Source: an uncultured Lachnospiraceae bacterium
GTDB lineage: Bacteria > Bacillota > Clostridia > Lachnospirales > Lachnospiraceae
Length of the DNA stretch: 64,000 nucleotides
Direction of reading: 5' to 3'
Assembly: GCA_947173945.1 (NCBI GenBank)
Contig: CAMWGV010000004.1
Coordinates: 1-64,000, forward strand
Shown here in pieces: positions 34,933 through 42,149 of this stretch (position 1 is its first letter; each line of letters starts with the position of its first letter). The notes beneath the pieces are model-generated. The model was given only the letters and a program-made list of their open reading frames with translations. It was not told the origin of the DNA and did no database searches. The position numbers were made by a program, and so were the translations under genes.

Positions 34933-36172
34933 CCATTCCCGGTTTTACAGATGACATATCACTTAATTTTATATAAAGCTGCTGCTTCGGGTGAGGTGCG
35001 CAAGACATGATGTTCATACTTTCATCGTAGATTGCCTCTACTGTCACCTTTAAATTATCACCCGAAAAATCCATAATTTCTATCTCATCTCCTGATGTAA
35101 ACTTATTTTTCTGGTGAAGGCCTATAAGTCCTTCATCAGTTATATTTTCTACAATTCCAAGATATGTATAGTTTTTTATATAGGTGTTATTGTCATAAAT
35201 TTGGGAATTTTCATCTGTTTTACCAAAATAAAAACCGGTTGTAAACTGTCTGTAGGTACATGCCGCTATTTCTTTTTTGTAATACTCCATCCGGCTTCTG
35301 TATAATTCCTCAGACTTATAATAATCATCTATCGCCTGCCGGTAAGTTCTTGTAACCGCTGCCACATAAAGTGCGGTCTTCATTCTTCCCTCAACTTTAA
35401 AGGAATCTATACCTGCATCTATCATCTCAGGTATATACTCAATCATGCATAAATCCTTTGAATTAAAAATATAGGTCCCTCTGTCATCCTCAAAAACAGG
35501 AAGATACTCACCCGGTCTTTTTTCCTCAACGACAGAATATTTCCATCGGCACGGATGTGTACATGCACCCTTATTTGCATCCCTTCCCGTAAAATAGCTG
35601 CTCAAAAGGCATCTCCCGGAATAGGATATACACATGGCACCATGCATAAATGCTTCTATTTCCATATCCTCATCAATATTATCCTTGATAGTCCTTATCT
35701 CCTTCAGGGACAGCTCCCTTGCCGCAACAACCCTTGTTGCACCAAGCCTGTACCAGAAATTGTATGTCATATAGTTCGTATTGTTTGACTGTGTACTTAT
35801 ATGAATATCAATGCCAGGCAGCAATTCCTTTGCAAGCGTAAATATACCGGGATCTGATATAATAAATCCATCTATACCATCCTCCAGACCTGCATTTTTA
35901 ATTTGTGCGAAGTACTCCTTTACTCCCTTGATGTCATCATTATGGGCAAATATATTTACCGCTACATAAAGCTTTGCTCCTGCCTTTTTCACATAAGCCG
36001 ATGCTTCTTTCATTTCCTCAATCGTAAAGTTTCCTGCCTTTGCCCGAAGGCCAAACCTTTGTCCACCTATATATACCGCATCCGCTCCATAGTCCACTGC
36101 ACATTTCAATACCTCAAGGCTTCCTGCCGGTATCAGAAGTTCAGGACGTTTGTTATTTGCTTTCTCTGTCAT
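34904..36172 (-). CDS. U32-family protein, TrhP-like tRNA hydroxylation enzyme
   Basis: This 422-aa protein of the peptidase U32 family opens with PELLIPAGSLEVLKCAVDYG and has the family signature EAFMHGAMCISYSGRCLLSS (about residues 173-192), followed by further Cys residues (GACTHPCRW) that may bind an iron-sulfur cluster. In Bacillus, YrrN and YrrO (TrhP1/TrhP2) act with prephenate to hydroxylate U34 of tRNAs, and YrrM (TrmR) methylates the product. A TrmR-like gene lies directly upstream here, so the tRNA-modification role is more likely than proteolysis. It is the last gene of the ireB-ruvX-rnj run and overlaps the sigma-factor gene tail to tail. Confidence 0.82.
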   Translation of the reverse strand: MTEKANNKRPELLIPAGSLEVLKCAVDYGADAVYIGGQRFGLRAKAGNFTIEEMKEASAYVKKAGAKLYVAVNIFAHNDDIKGVKEYFAQIKNAGLEDGIDGFIISDPGIFTLAKELLPGIDIHISTQSNNTNYMTYNFWYRLGATRVVAARELSLKEIRTIKDNIDEDMEIEAFMHGAMCISYSGRCLLSSYFTGRDANKGACTHPCRWKYSVVEEKRPGEYLPVFEDDRGTYIFNSKDLCMIEYIPEMIDAGIDSFKVEGRMKTALYVAAVTRTYRQAIDDYYKSEELYRSRMEYYKKEIAACTYRQFTTGFYFGKTDENSQIYDNNTYIKNYTYLGIVENITDEGLIGLHQKNKFTSGDEIEIMDFSGDNLKVTVEAIYDESMNIMSCAPHPKQQLYIKLSDMSSVKPGMVIRKEHCEA

Positions 36173-36216
36173 TTTTTATTCCCTTATCTTTTATGGCGTT
36201 ACCGCATTAAATTATA

Positions 36217-36882
36217 TTACAGGCATATGTTTTCATTCTCACTATGTTTTCTAACACATGTAACTGCAACTCCATCTCCAACCGGATTTATGGATGTATG
36301 CAAACGGGTATCATGTGTAATTGCATACAGATAATCCCTCATTCTGTCGTGAATTGTCCTGTTTCTTTTTTCGACTACAAAATGGGACTCAAAGATTTCT
36401 CCATCCTGCAAAACATTATCTGATACGATGATTCCGTCATCTTTTATAATCCGCATCACCTGTGGCAGATAATTTATATACTGCCCCTTTGCTGCATCAA
36501 CGAAAATCATATCAAAGCTGTCATCTGCAAGATTTGATATAACCTCCAACGCATCTCCATGTATAACGGAAATCATATCCTCCCTGCCCATATTCTTTAT
36601 GTTTGACACAGCCCTTGCATATCTATCCCCGTCAAGTTCTATAGTAGTGATTTTGCCATCAGGGGGCATAACACTACTCATATAAAGCGACGAATAGCCT
36701 ATTGCGGCTCCTATTTCCAGTATCCGCATAGGCTTTTTCATTCGTATCAGAGTCTTTATAAATTCTTTTGTTTCTTTTCTTATAACCGGAATTCCCTCTG
36801 CAACCGCCTCGTCATACAAGCCTTTGAGCGGTTCACCGTCATCCGTCAAAAAGGACCTTATGAATCCGGAAACCCTATCCAT
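36217..36882 (-). CDS. trmR: class I SAM O-methyltransferase, TrmR-like
   Basis: This 221-aa methyltransferase of the catechol/caffeoyl-CoA O-methyltransferase family shows the SAM motif ILEIGAAIGYSSLYMS (about residue 57), the acidic loop TTIELDGDRYARA, and FDMIFVDAAKGQYINYLP with the metal-binding Asp. In Bacillus the homologue in this chromosomal setting is TrmR (YrrM), which methylates 5-hydroxyuridine at tRNA position 34. The TrhP-like gene downstream supports that role. I chose the ATG at 36882, which has GGAG 9 nt upstream; a TTG five codons earlier is the alternative. Confidence 0.82.
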   Translation of the reverse strand: MDRVSGFIRSFLTDDGEPLKGLYDEAVAEGIPVIRKETKEFIKTLIRMKKPMRILEIGAAIGYSSLYMSSVMPPDGKITTIELDGDRYARAVSNIKNMGREDMISVIHGDALEVISNLADDSFDMIFVDAAKGQYINYLPQVMRIIKDDGIIVSDNVLQDGEIFESHFVVEKRNRTIHDRMRDYLYAITHDTRLHTSINPVGDGVAVTCVRKHSENENICL

Positions 36883-36900
36883 ACTATAAGTCTCCAAGAA

Positions 36901-37326
36901 CTACTTGTCCTCCTTTTCCTCTTTTTCTATATGACATATTATGTCCAGTATTTCATCATATGTCATTGAAGCAGAAAGTCCGTATTTTCCTGAAGTAATC
37001 TTATCTCCGTAGCCTTTGACTTTTACCTTAACCGCAAATACATATCTGCTGTCAATTATGCCTTTTTCCTCCAGAGCCTTTCCTATGTCAAAGGAGGAGG
37101 AATCGGCCGGTATTTCCACAACGACATATTCCCTGCTTGAAGGGTCACATGCAACATTTCCAAATACACTGTATGCAAAGTTAAATGAAAATGAAAACAT
37201 TCGTATAACAAGATATACTATAATTACATTTATAAGGAGCCCCCATGTAAAGCCCGCCGAATGCTTCAGCCCTTTTCTTACTGTTTCTTCAATTGGTTTT
37301 TTCTTTTTCTTCTTACTGTTACTCAT
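36901..37326 (-). CDS. short MltG-like membrane protein lacking the transglycosylase domain
   Basis: This 141-aa protein has a Lys-rich N terminus, one transmembrane helix (about 28-50) and an extracytoplasmic domain (about 65-130) resembling the N-terminal LysM-like part of MltG: VVVEIPADSSSFDIGKALEEKGIIDS, split here only by length, and ITSGKYGLSASMTYDEILDI. MltG is an endolytic murein transglycosylase of about 340 aa; the catalytic half with its Glu is absent. Position matches mltG (yrrL) in the conserved Bacillus gene order, so it is probably a reduced homologue that may bind glycan or a partner. Its start overlaps the previous gene by 8 nt. Confidence 0.65.
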   Translation of the reverse strand: MSNSKKKKKKPIEETVRKGLKHSAGFTWGLLINVIIVYLVIRMFSFSFNFAYSVFGNVACDPSSREYVVVEIPADSSSFDIGKALEEKGIIDSRYVFAVKVKVKGYGDKITSGKYGLSASMTYDEILDIICHIEKEEKEDK

Positions 37327-37654
37327 CTAAATAATCAAACTCCAATCCTTCTGCTATTGACTCATAAAGCTTTTGCAGCATTTTACAAATACGTAATTCC
37401 GCTTTCATAAAATCACTTACAACAGAATTGTGTATAAGCTCATCGTATTCCTTTACCAATCCTATAACCTCGTCATATGGATTTATCCCCTGCCTGTTCT
37501 GAAGCTCATTGTTTCTTCTTTTGAACTCTCCAAGCTGACGATGCAAATCCGGATATTTAAGCAGTTCACTTCTTTTTTCCATATAGTCCCTATATTCACA
37601 GCTCTGCTTTATTCGGTTGTTCAGATTTTTGCTTTCATTGATTACATCTTTCAT
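37319..37654 (-). CDS. YlbF/YmcA family protein
   Basis: This 111-aa all-helical protein resembles the YlbF/YmcA family, seen in SCEYRDYMEKRSELLKYPDL and in its amphipathic helices. In Bacillus, YlbF, YmcA and YaaT form a complex that modulates RNase Y; here the gene lies directly after RNase J, which fits a role in RNA turnover. GAGG is 9 nt before the ATG, and the RNase J stop is 4 nt upstream. Function in this organism is inferred from family only. Confidence 0.65.
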   Translation of the reverse strand: MKDVINESKNLNNRIKQSCEYRDYMEKRSELLKYPDLHRQLGEFKRRNNELQNRQGINPYDEVIGLVKEYDELIHNSVVSDFMKAELRICKMLQKLYESIAEGLEFDYLDE

Positions 37655-37658
37655 TCGT

Positions 37659-39323
37659 TTATACCTCAGATATAATTGGAAGTATCATAGGGCTTCTCTT
37701 TGTGCGCTTCCAGAGAAACTCTCCCAGTGAATCCTTTATGCTGGACTTTATTTTGCCCCAGTCTGATATTCCATGCATGAGACATTCATCTAATGCCTCA
37801 TGAACAACTGCCCTACAATCATCCATAAGTGTCTCTGACTCTCTTACATATACAAAACCTCTGGAAACGATATCCGGTCCTGCCAGAAGTTGATTCGTTT
37901 CTTTTTCCAATGTAACTACTATGATAAGTAAGCCATTTTGAGATAAATGCTGTCTGTCACGAAGAACAATATTTCCAACATCTCCAACTCCCAGTCCGTC
38001 TACAAGTATGCCCTGTGCAGGAACACGTCCGGCTAGTTTGAACACATCATCCGCTATCTCAAGCACATCTCCGGTTGAAAGTATTTTAACATTTTCCTTC
38101 GGAATTCCCATCTCAACTGCAAGCTCTGCATGACGTTTAAGGTGACGGTACTCACCATGTACAGGTATTGCATACTTAGGCTTTGTAAGTGCATACATAA
38201 GCTTAAGCTCCTCCTGACAGGCATGTCCTGAAACATGTGTATCCTGAAATATAACATGTGCACCTTTCATTTCCAGTTCATTTATCACCTTGAACACCGC
38301 TTTCTCATTTCCCGGTATCGGATGTGATGAAAATATTACAACATCTCCCGGCATTATGGAAATCTTATTGTGTATCGATGCCGCAATTCTTGAGAGTGCA
38401 GCCATGTTTTCTCCCTGGCTCCCCGTTGTGATAAGGACTATCTTTTCATATGGATAATCATTTACACGCTCTATCTCTATGAGTGTATTATCAGGAATAT
38501 TGATATAACCAAGCTCAGTTGCAGTCTGTATGGTATTTACCATGCTCCTGCCCTCAACTACAACCTTTCGTCCATACTTATATGCTGAATTTATTATCTG
38601 CTGTACCCTGTCAACATTCGAGGCAAAGGTTGCTATAATAATTCTGTGGTCTTTGTTGTCTGCAAACAGATTGTCAAAGGTTTTACCTACTGTTTTTTCT
38701 GACTGTGTATATCCCGGTCTTTCCACATTCGTCGAGTCAGCCATAAGTGCTAAAACTCCCTTTTTGCCAAGTTCTCCGAATCTAGGTAAATCGATAACCT
38801 CACCAAATACAGGTGTGTAGTCAACCTTAAAATCTCCCGTATGAACTATAATTCCCGCCGGCGTATATATTGCAAGCGCTGCTGCATCTACTATGGAATG
38901 GTTTGTCCTGATAAATTCAATCCGGAAACACCCAAGGTTAATAATCTGTCCATGTGTAACAATCTTTCGTCTTACATTGTTTATATTTTCATGCTCCCTA
39001 AGCTTATGTTCAATCAGTCCCATTGTAAGCTTAGTTGCATATATAGGCATATTTATCTCATTTTCAACATATGGTATAGCTCCTATGTGATCCTCATGTC
39101 CATGTGTAACAACCAATCCCTTTACCTTATCCGCATTTTCCTTAAGGTATGTAACATCCGGAATAACCAAGTCTATTCCAAGCATTTCATCCTCAGGAAA
39201 TGACAGACCACAGTCTATTACTATGATGCTATCCTCATACTCTATTGCAGTAATGTTCATTCCGATCTGTTCAAGGCCGCCCAACGGAATGATCTTTACC
39301 GGCTTATTTTTGCTGTCCTTCAA
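37659..39323 (-). CDS. rnj: ribonuclease J
   Basis: This 554-aa metallo-beta-lactamase/beta-CASP ribonuclease acts as a 5'-3' exonuclease and endonuclease in mRNA decay and rRNA maturation. The zinc motif HGHEDHIG is at about residues 75-82, further ligands are in HTGDFKVD, the beta-CASP part includes TGSQGENMAALSRIA, and the C-terminal HVSGHACQEE and PVHGEYRHL motifs are present. Length is normal. The start is TTG, with GGAGG 7 nt upstream and no better ATG. It lies 3 nt after the DUF1292 gene. Confidence 0.95.
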   Translation of the reverse strand: MKDSKNKPVKIIPLGGLEQIGMNITAIEYEDSIIVIDCGLSFPEDEMLGIDLVIPDVTYLKENADKVKGLVVTHGHEDHIGAIPYVENEINMPIYATKLTMGLIEHKLREHENINNVRRKIVTHGQIINLGCFRIEFIRTNHSIVDAAALAIYTPAGIIVHTGDFKVDYTPVFGEVIDLPRFGELGKKGVLALMADSTNVERPGYTQSEKTVGKTFDNLFADNKDHRIIIATFASNVDRVQQIINSAYKYGRKVVVEGRSMVNTIQTATELGYINIPDNTLIEIERVNDYPYEKIVLITTGSQGENMAALSRIAASIHNKISIMPGDVVIFSSHPIPGNEKAVFKVINELEMKGAHVIFQDTHVSGHACQEELKLMYALTKPKYAIPVHGEYRHLKRHAELAVEMGIPKENVKILSTGDVLEIADDVFKLAGRVPAQGILVDGLGVGDVGNIVLRDRQHLSQNGLLIIVVTLEKETNQLLAGPDIVSRGFVYVRESETLMDDCRAVVHEALDECLMHGISDWGKIKSSIKDSLGEFLWKRTKRSPMILPIISEV

Positions 39324-39325
39324 AA

Positions 39326-39586
39326 TTATACCTCCAAATCGATATCGTCCAGCAGCTCATTAAATACAGCTGCCACGGCTTTTATTTCGTTTTCATTCTC
39401 CATGACCTCGTAAGAAGCGATATCTCCCTCACCATCGGTTTCTTTTAGTATAAGGAAATCTCCCTCCTCAGAGTCCAAATCTTCAGTTACTAATATATAA
39501 TTTATGCCTCCGAGCATCGTCTGCTCCAGAACAAAAAATTCTACATCTCCATCTTCGGTTTCAAATATAAGCTTTCCATCTTCCAT
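39326..39586 (-). CDS. DUF1292 family protein (YrzB-like)
   Basis: An 86-aa acidic protein with the DUF1292 pattern: a beta-rich start (ETEDGDVEFFVLEQTMLGGI), then INYILVTE and EGDFLILKE. It is conserved in Firmicutes between ruvX and downstream genes, as here. The function is unknown. Confidence 0.8.
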   Translation of the reverse strand: MEDGKLIFETEDGDVEFFVLEQTMLGGINYILVTEDLDSEEGDFLILKETDGEGDIASYEVMENENEIKAVAAVFNELLDDIDLEV

Positions 39587-39588
39587 AA

Positions 39589-40023
39589 CTAATCCTGTTC
39601 CTGATTTTTTTTCATATCCAGATAATTTTGTAATATAATGGCAGCTGCCATCTTATCTATGTGTTGTTTTCTTGCACTTATTGCAACACCTGTAGCCTCA
39701 AGTATTCTGTCTGCCTCTATCGTTGTCAGCCTCTCATCCACAAGTACAACCGGAAGACCTGTTCTTCTCTCAAGGGCTTCCTTGAATTCGTTTGTACTCT
39801 CTGCCCGTTCTCCCTCAGTATTGTTCATCATTTTCGGATATCCAAGCACAATGAGTCCTACATCCTGCTCATTGATAATCTTCTCTATGGCCGCATGGGT
39901 CTGCCTGAGTTTCGTTGCATGCTTTCTCTCAATTGTCATGTATGGCGAAGCTATAATATGGTTTTCATCACTCAGTGCAACACCAACTGTCTTTGTGCCG
40001 TAGTCTAATCCGATTATCCTCAA
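39589..40023 (-). CDS. ruvX: RuvX/YqgF pre-16S rRNA nuclease
   Basis: A 144-aa RNase H-like protein with GLDYGTKTVGVALSDE (first catalytic Asp), LIVLGYPKMMNN, LVDERLTTIEADRIL (Glu) and HIDKMAAAIILQNYL (last Asp). YqgF/RuvX processes the 5' end of 16S rRNA; an older proposal is Holliday junction resolution. The start is TTG behind GAGG. It follows ireB in the conserved order. Confidence 0.93.
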   Translation of the reverse strand: MRIIGLDYGTKTVGVALSDENHIIASPYMTIERKHATKLRQTHAAIEKIINEQDVGLIVLGYPKMMNNTEGERAESTNEFKEALERRTGLPVVLVDERLTTIEADRILEATGVAISARKQHIDKMAAAIILQNYLDMKKNQEQD

Positions 40024-40035
40024 AACTGTTTCCTC

Positions 40036-40293
40036 TTATCTTAATCTTGTCTCTATATAATTTTCCAGTAAAACTTCTATAATTTCGTCGCGCTCTGCTT
40101 TCATAATAAGACTTCTTGCATTTTTATAGCTTGTGATATAGGTAGGGTCACCACTCATAACATATCCGACTATCTGACTTACCGGATTATATCCCTTTTC
40201 AGAAAGTGCCTCATATACCTGTGCAAGTATATCCGGAACTTCAATCATGGCTTCCTTGATTATTCCTATATCCTGTGTATTTTGATTATTCAT
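40036..40293 (-). CDS. ireB: IreB family regulator
   Basis: An 85-aa protein with the IreB/DUF965 core VYEALSEKGYNPVSQIVGYV and SGDPTYITSYKNARSLI. In Enterococcus, IreB is phosphorylated by the PASTA kinase IreK; a PASTA kinase is also encoded in this window near 62-64 kb. I chose the ATG at 40293, which has AAGGA about 9 nt upstream. An in-frame ATG at 40314 lies only 9 nt from the -10 box, so the transcript would begin at or after it. Confidence 0.9.
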   Translation of the reverse strand: MNNQNTQDIGIIKEAMIEVPDILAQVYEALSEKGYNPVSQIVGYVMSGDPTYITSYKNARSLIMKAERDEIIEVLLENYIETRLR

Positions 40294-40322
40294 TTCATCA
40301 CGTCCTTCAAACATATAGACCT

Positions 40323-40351
40323 ATTCTAATATATTTATGTAAAAATAGCAA
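40323..40351 (-). promoter_or_regulatory. promoter of the ireB-ruvX-rnj operon
   Basis: On the minus strand TTGCTA (40346-40351), a 17-nt spacer and TAGAAT (40323-40328). Transcription should start near 40314-40316, which favours the internal ireB start. Confidence 0.7.
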
Positions 40352-40366
40352 CTTTTTTTATTTTAA

Positions 40367-40395
40367 TTGACATACTATTGCCGAAACAATAAAAT
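40367..40395 (+). promoter_or_regulatory. promoter of the polytopic membrane protein gene
   Basis: A perfect -35 TTGACA (40367-40372), a 17-nt spacer and TAAAAT (40390-40395), about 36 nt before the start codon at 40432. It is divergent to, and 15 nt from, the ireB promoter. Confidence 0.8.
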
Positions 40396-40431
40396 AATAG
40401 AATAACATTTGATGAAAGGAAATATTCAAAA

Positions 40432-41733
40432 ATGAAAGCACCGATGTCCAACGAAAAACGAAGTAAAATTATAATATGGGCTTTTCTGATTGCCCTGTCA
40501 GCCAGCCATGTGATTTTTTGGATTTGCAACATGTCCACTTATGGCTACAGCATGCATGCCATAATTTATAATTATTATAATGAATCTTACTTGGATTTTT
40601 TCAAGCCAATTTACAATGCAGTACAAAGTAATCCATACAAGGATGGTCTCACTGCCACCCCTTTGATGCTGTTTGTTGGAAAATTTGCAGGATATTTTAT
40701 CAAGCATGATGTATTCGGTTACAACATATCATTTTTACAGCATTTTACCGAGTCAACACTTATTCTGTTTATGGCTATGATGATATCTTCTTTATTATTT
40801 GCACTGGTTATTTTCTCACATAAAAAAGGGAATAAAGTGATGACAACATGGTTTATCTTCCTTATTTTCCTTTCTACACCGTTTATGTTTTTATATGAGC
40901 AGGGAAGTATCATTTTACTTACTGCTGCACTTACATGCATATATGTGTACGGATATGACAGTGACGACAAGGTTATCCGTGAATGTTCACATATCGCACT
41001 TGCTGTTGCATCAGGTCTCAGTATATATCCGATTATATTTATCATACTGTCATTTAGAAAAAAACGTATTCCGAATGCACTCCGGTGTCTTCTTTATTTT
41101 GCACTTTTATTCTTCCTTCCTATATTTGCATTTGGCGGTTTAGGCAGACTCGGATATTATTTTGCAAACATTAAAGCGGCTGCTGTAGATGCACTGTCAA
41201 CCGGCATTGCTTATAGAATTGACATTATATCAGGTATCAACCTCTTAAGTCTCTGCATGGGCAAAGGCTTAATTGAAAGCACTCCTGCATTGCTTATTAT
41301 ATGGGGCATAATAGTTTTGATTCTCCTTGTTTGTGCCTGCACATCAAAGTCAAAATGGCGTACGGTTCTTGCACTTTCCCTCATCGCAGCCTGTGCTCCT
41401 TTCATGGCTAAAGAGCAGTCTGTAGCGTTCCTGATTATTCCTCTTATTATGCTTATTGATTCCGAGGAGGAACGTATTGAGGCTGACTTTATTTACACAG
41501 GACTTTATATAATCATGCTTGCTCCTATCGCTATTAAGGACTGCATCGTAAATCTTGCAGGCAACAATGGTTCTGAGGTTTATATTTACTCTCTCATATG
41601 TACCCTATGTGTATTTTTCATAACACTTATGCTCTGCATAGAAACTGTTGCAGCACCACTTTCAGGCATTGAGCTTTCAAAACGCAAGCGTGAATATGCA
41701 AAGCTTACCGCAGAAAACAAGCAAAAAGAATAA
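40432..41733 (+). CDS. polytopic membrane protein, possibly GT-C glycosyltransferase-like
   Basis: This 433-aa protein has about ten hydrophobic segments, with a larger polar loop after the first (about residues 35-85) containing SYLDFFKPIYNAVQSNPYKD. The layout and loop resemble GT-C/DUF2029-type mannosyltransferase-like proteins, but I see no decisive catalytic motif, so the activity is open. The C terminus is a charged tail (ELSKRKREYAKLTAENKQKE). AAAGGA lies about 11 nt before the ATG. It stands alone on the plus strand between divergent ireB and a 389-bp inverted-repeat element. Confidence 0.55.
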   Translation: MKAPMSNEKRSKIIIWAFLIALSASHVIFWICNMSTYGYSMHAIIYNYYNESYLDFFKPIYNAVQSNPYKDGLTATPLMLFVGKFAGYFIKHDVFGYNISFLQHFTESTLILFMAMMISSLLFALVIFSHKKGNKVMTTWFIFLIFLSTPFMFLYEQGSIILLTAALTCIYVYGYDSDDKVIRECSHIALAVASGLSIYPIIFIILSFRKKRIPNALRCLLYFALLFFLPIFAFGGLGRLGYYFANIKAAAVDALSTGIAYRIDIISGINLLSLCMGKGLIESTPALLIIWGIIVLILLVCACTSKSKWRTVLALSLIAACAPFMAKEQSVAFLIIPLIMLIDSEEERIEADFIYTGLYIIMLAPIAIKDCIVNLAGNNGSEVYIYSLICTLCVFFITLMLCIETVAAPLSGIELSKRKREYAKLTAENKQKE

Positions 41734-41755
41734 ATCCTTTTCAGAACGGAAACAA

Positions 41756-42144
41756 GGGGCTGTTCCTATCAAGAACAAAGCAATGAACTGCCTGCATATT
41801 ACAGTTATGCTAGATACACATAAAACATGCTTTCGCTCGTATCAGACGTAACGGTACTAAGAGTTGTGATTCAGATGCATATACAGACAGCATGGGAAAA
41901 CCGTTTGAAGACGTCGGTACTTAAATTGCCAGTCTAAGATATCTTTATATTAGAAATATCTTAAACTGGCAATTTTTAGTACCGCTACGTCTGAGACGAG
42001 TGAGAGCGTGTTTTTCCATGCTGTCTGTATATGCATCTGAATCACAACTCAAGTGCCGACGTCTTCAAACGGTTTTATGTGTATCTAGCATAACTGTAAT
42101 ATGCAGGCAATTCAATGTAAGCTACTCTTAATAAGAACAGCCCC
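41756..42144. repeat. 389-bp inverted-repeat element with permuted arms (MITE-like)
   Basis: Terminal repeats GGGGCTGTTC (41756-41765) and GAACAGCCCC (42135-42144) enclose nested repeats. A perfect 37-bp pair is at 41790-41826 and 42072-42108; a 39-bp pair with one mismatch at 41862-41900 and 42011-42049; a 26-bp pair with one mismatch at 41897-41922 and 42051-42076; a roughly 36-bp pair at 41826-41860 and 41975-42010; and an inner 11-bp pair at 41923-41933 and 41965-41975. The middle three pairs are in the wrong order for a simple palindrome. No protein is encoded. It fills the gap between convergent genes and may also terminate both. The GGGGCTGT ends recall IS termini; this is not verified. 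Confidence 0.85.
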
Positions 42145-42149
42145 CTGTT

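Noticed and set aside
41756..42144. CRISPR array or tRNA cluster
   Set aside because: Repeats are inverted and each occurs twice; there are no regular spacers and no tRNA-like arms.
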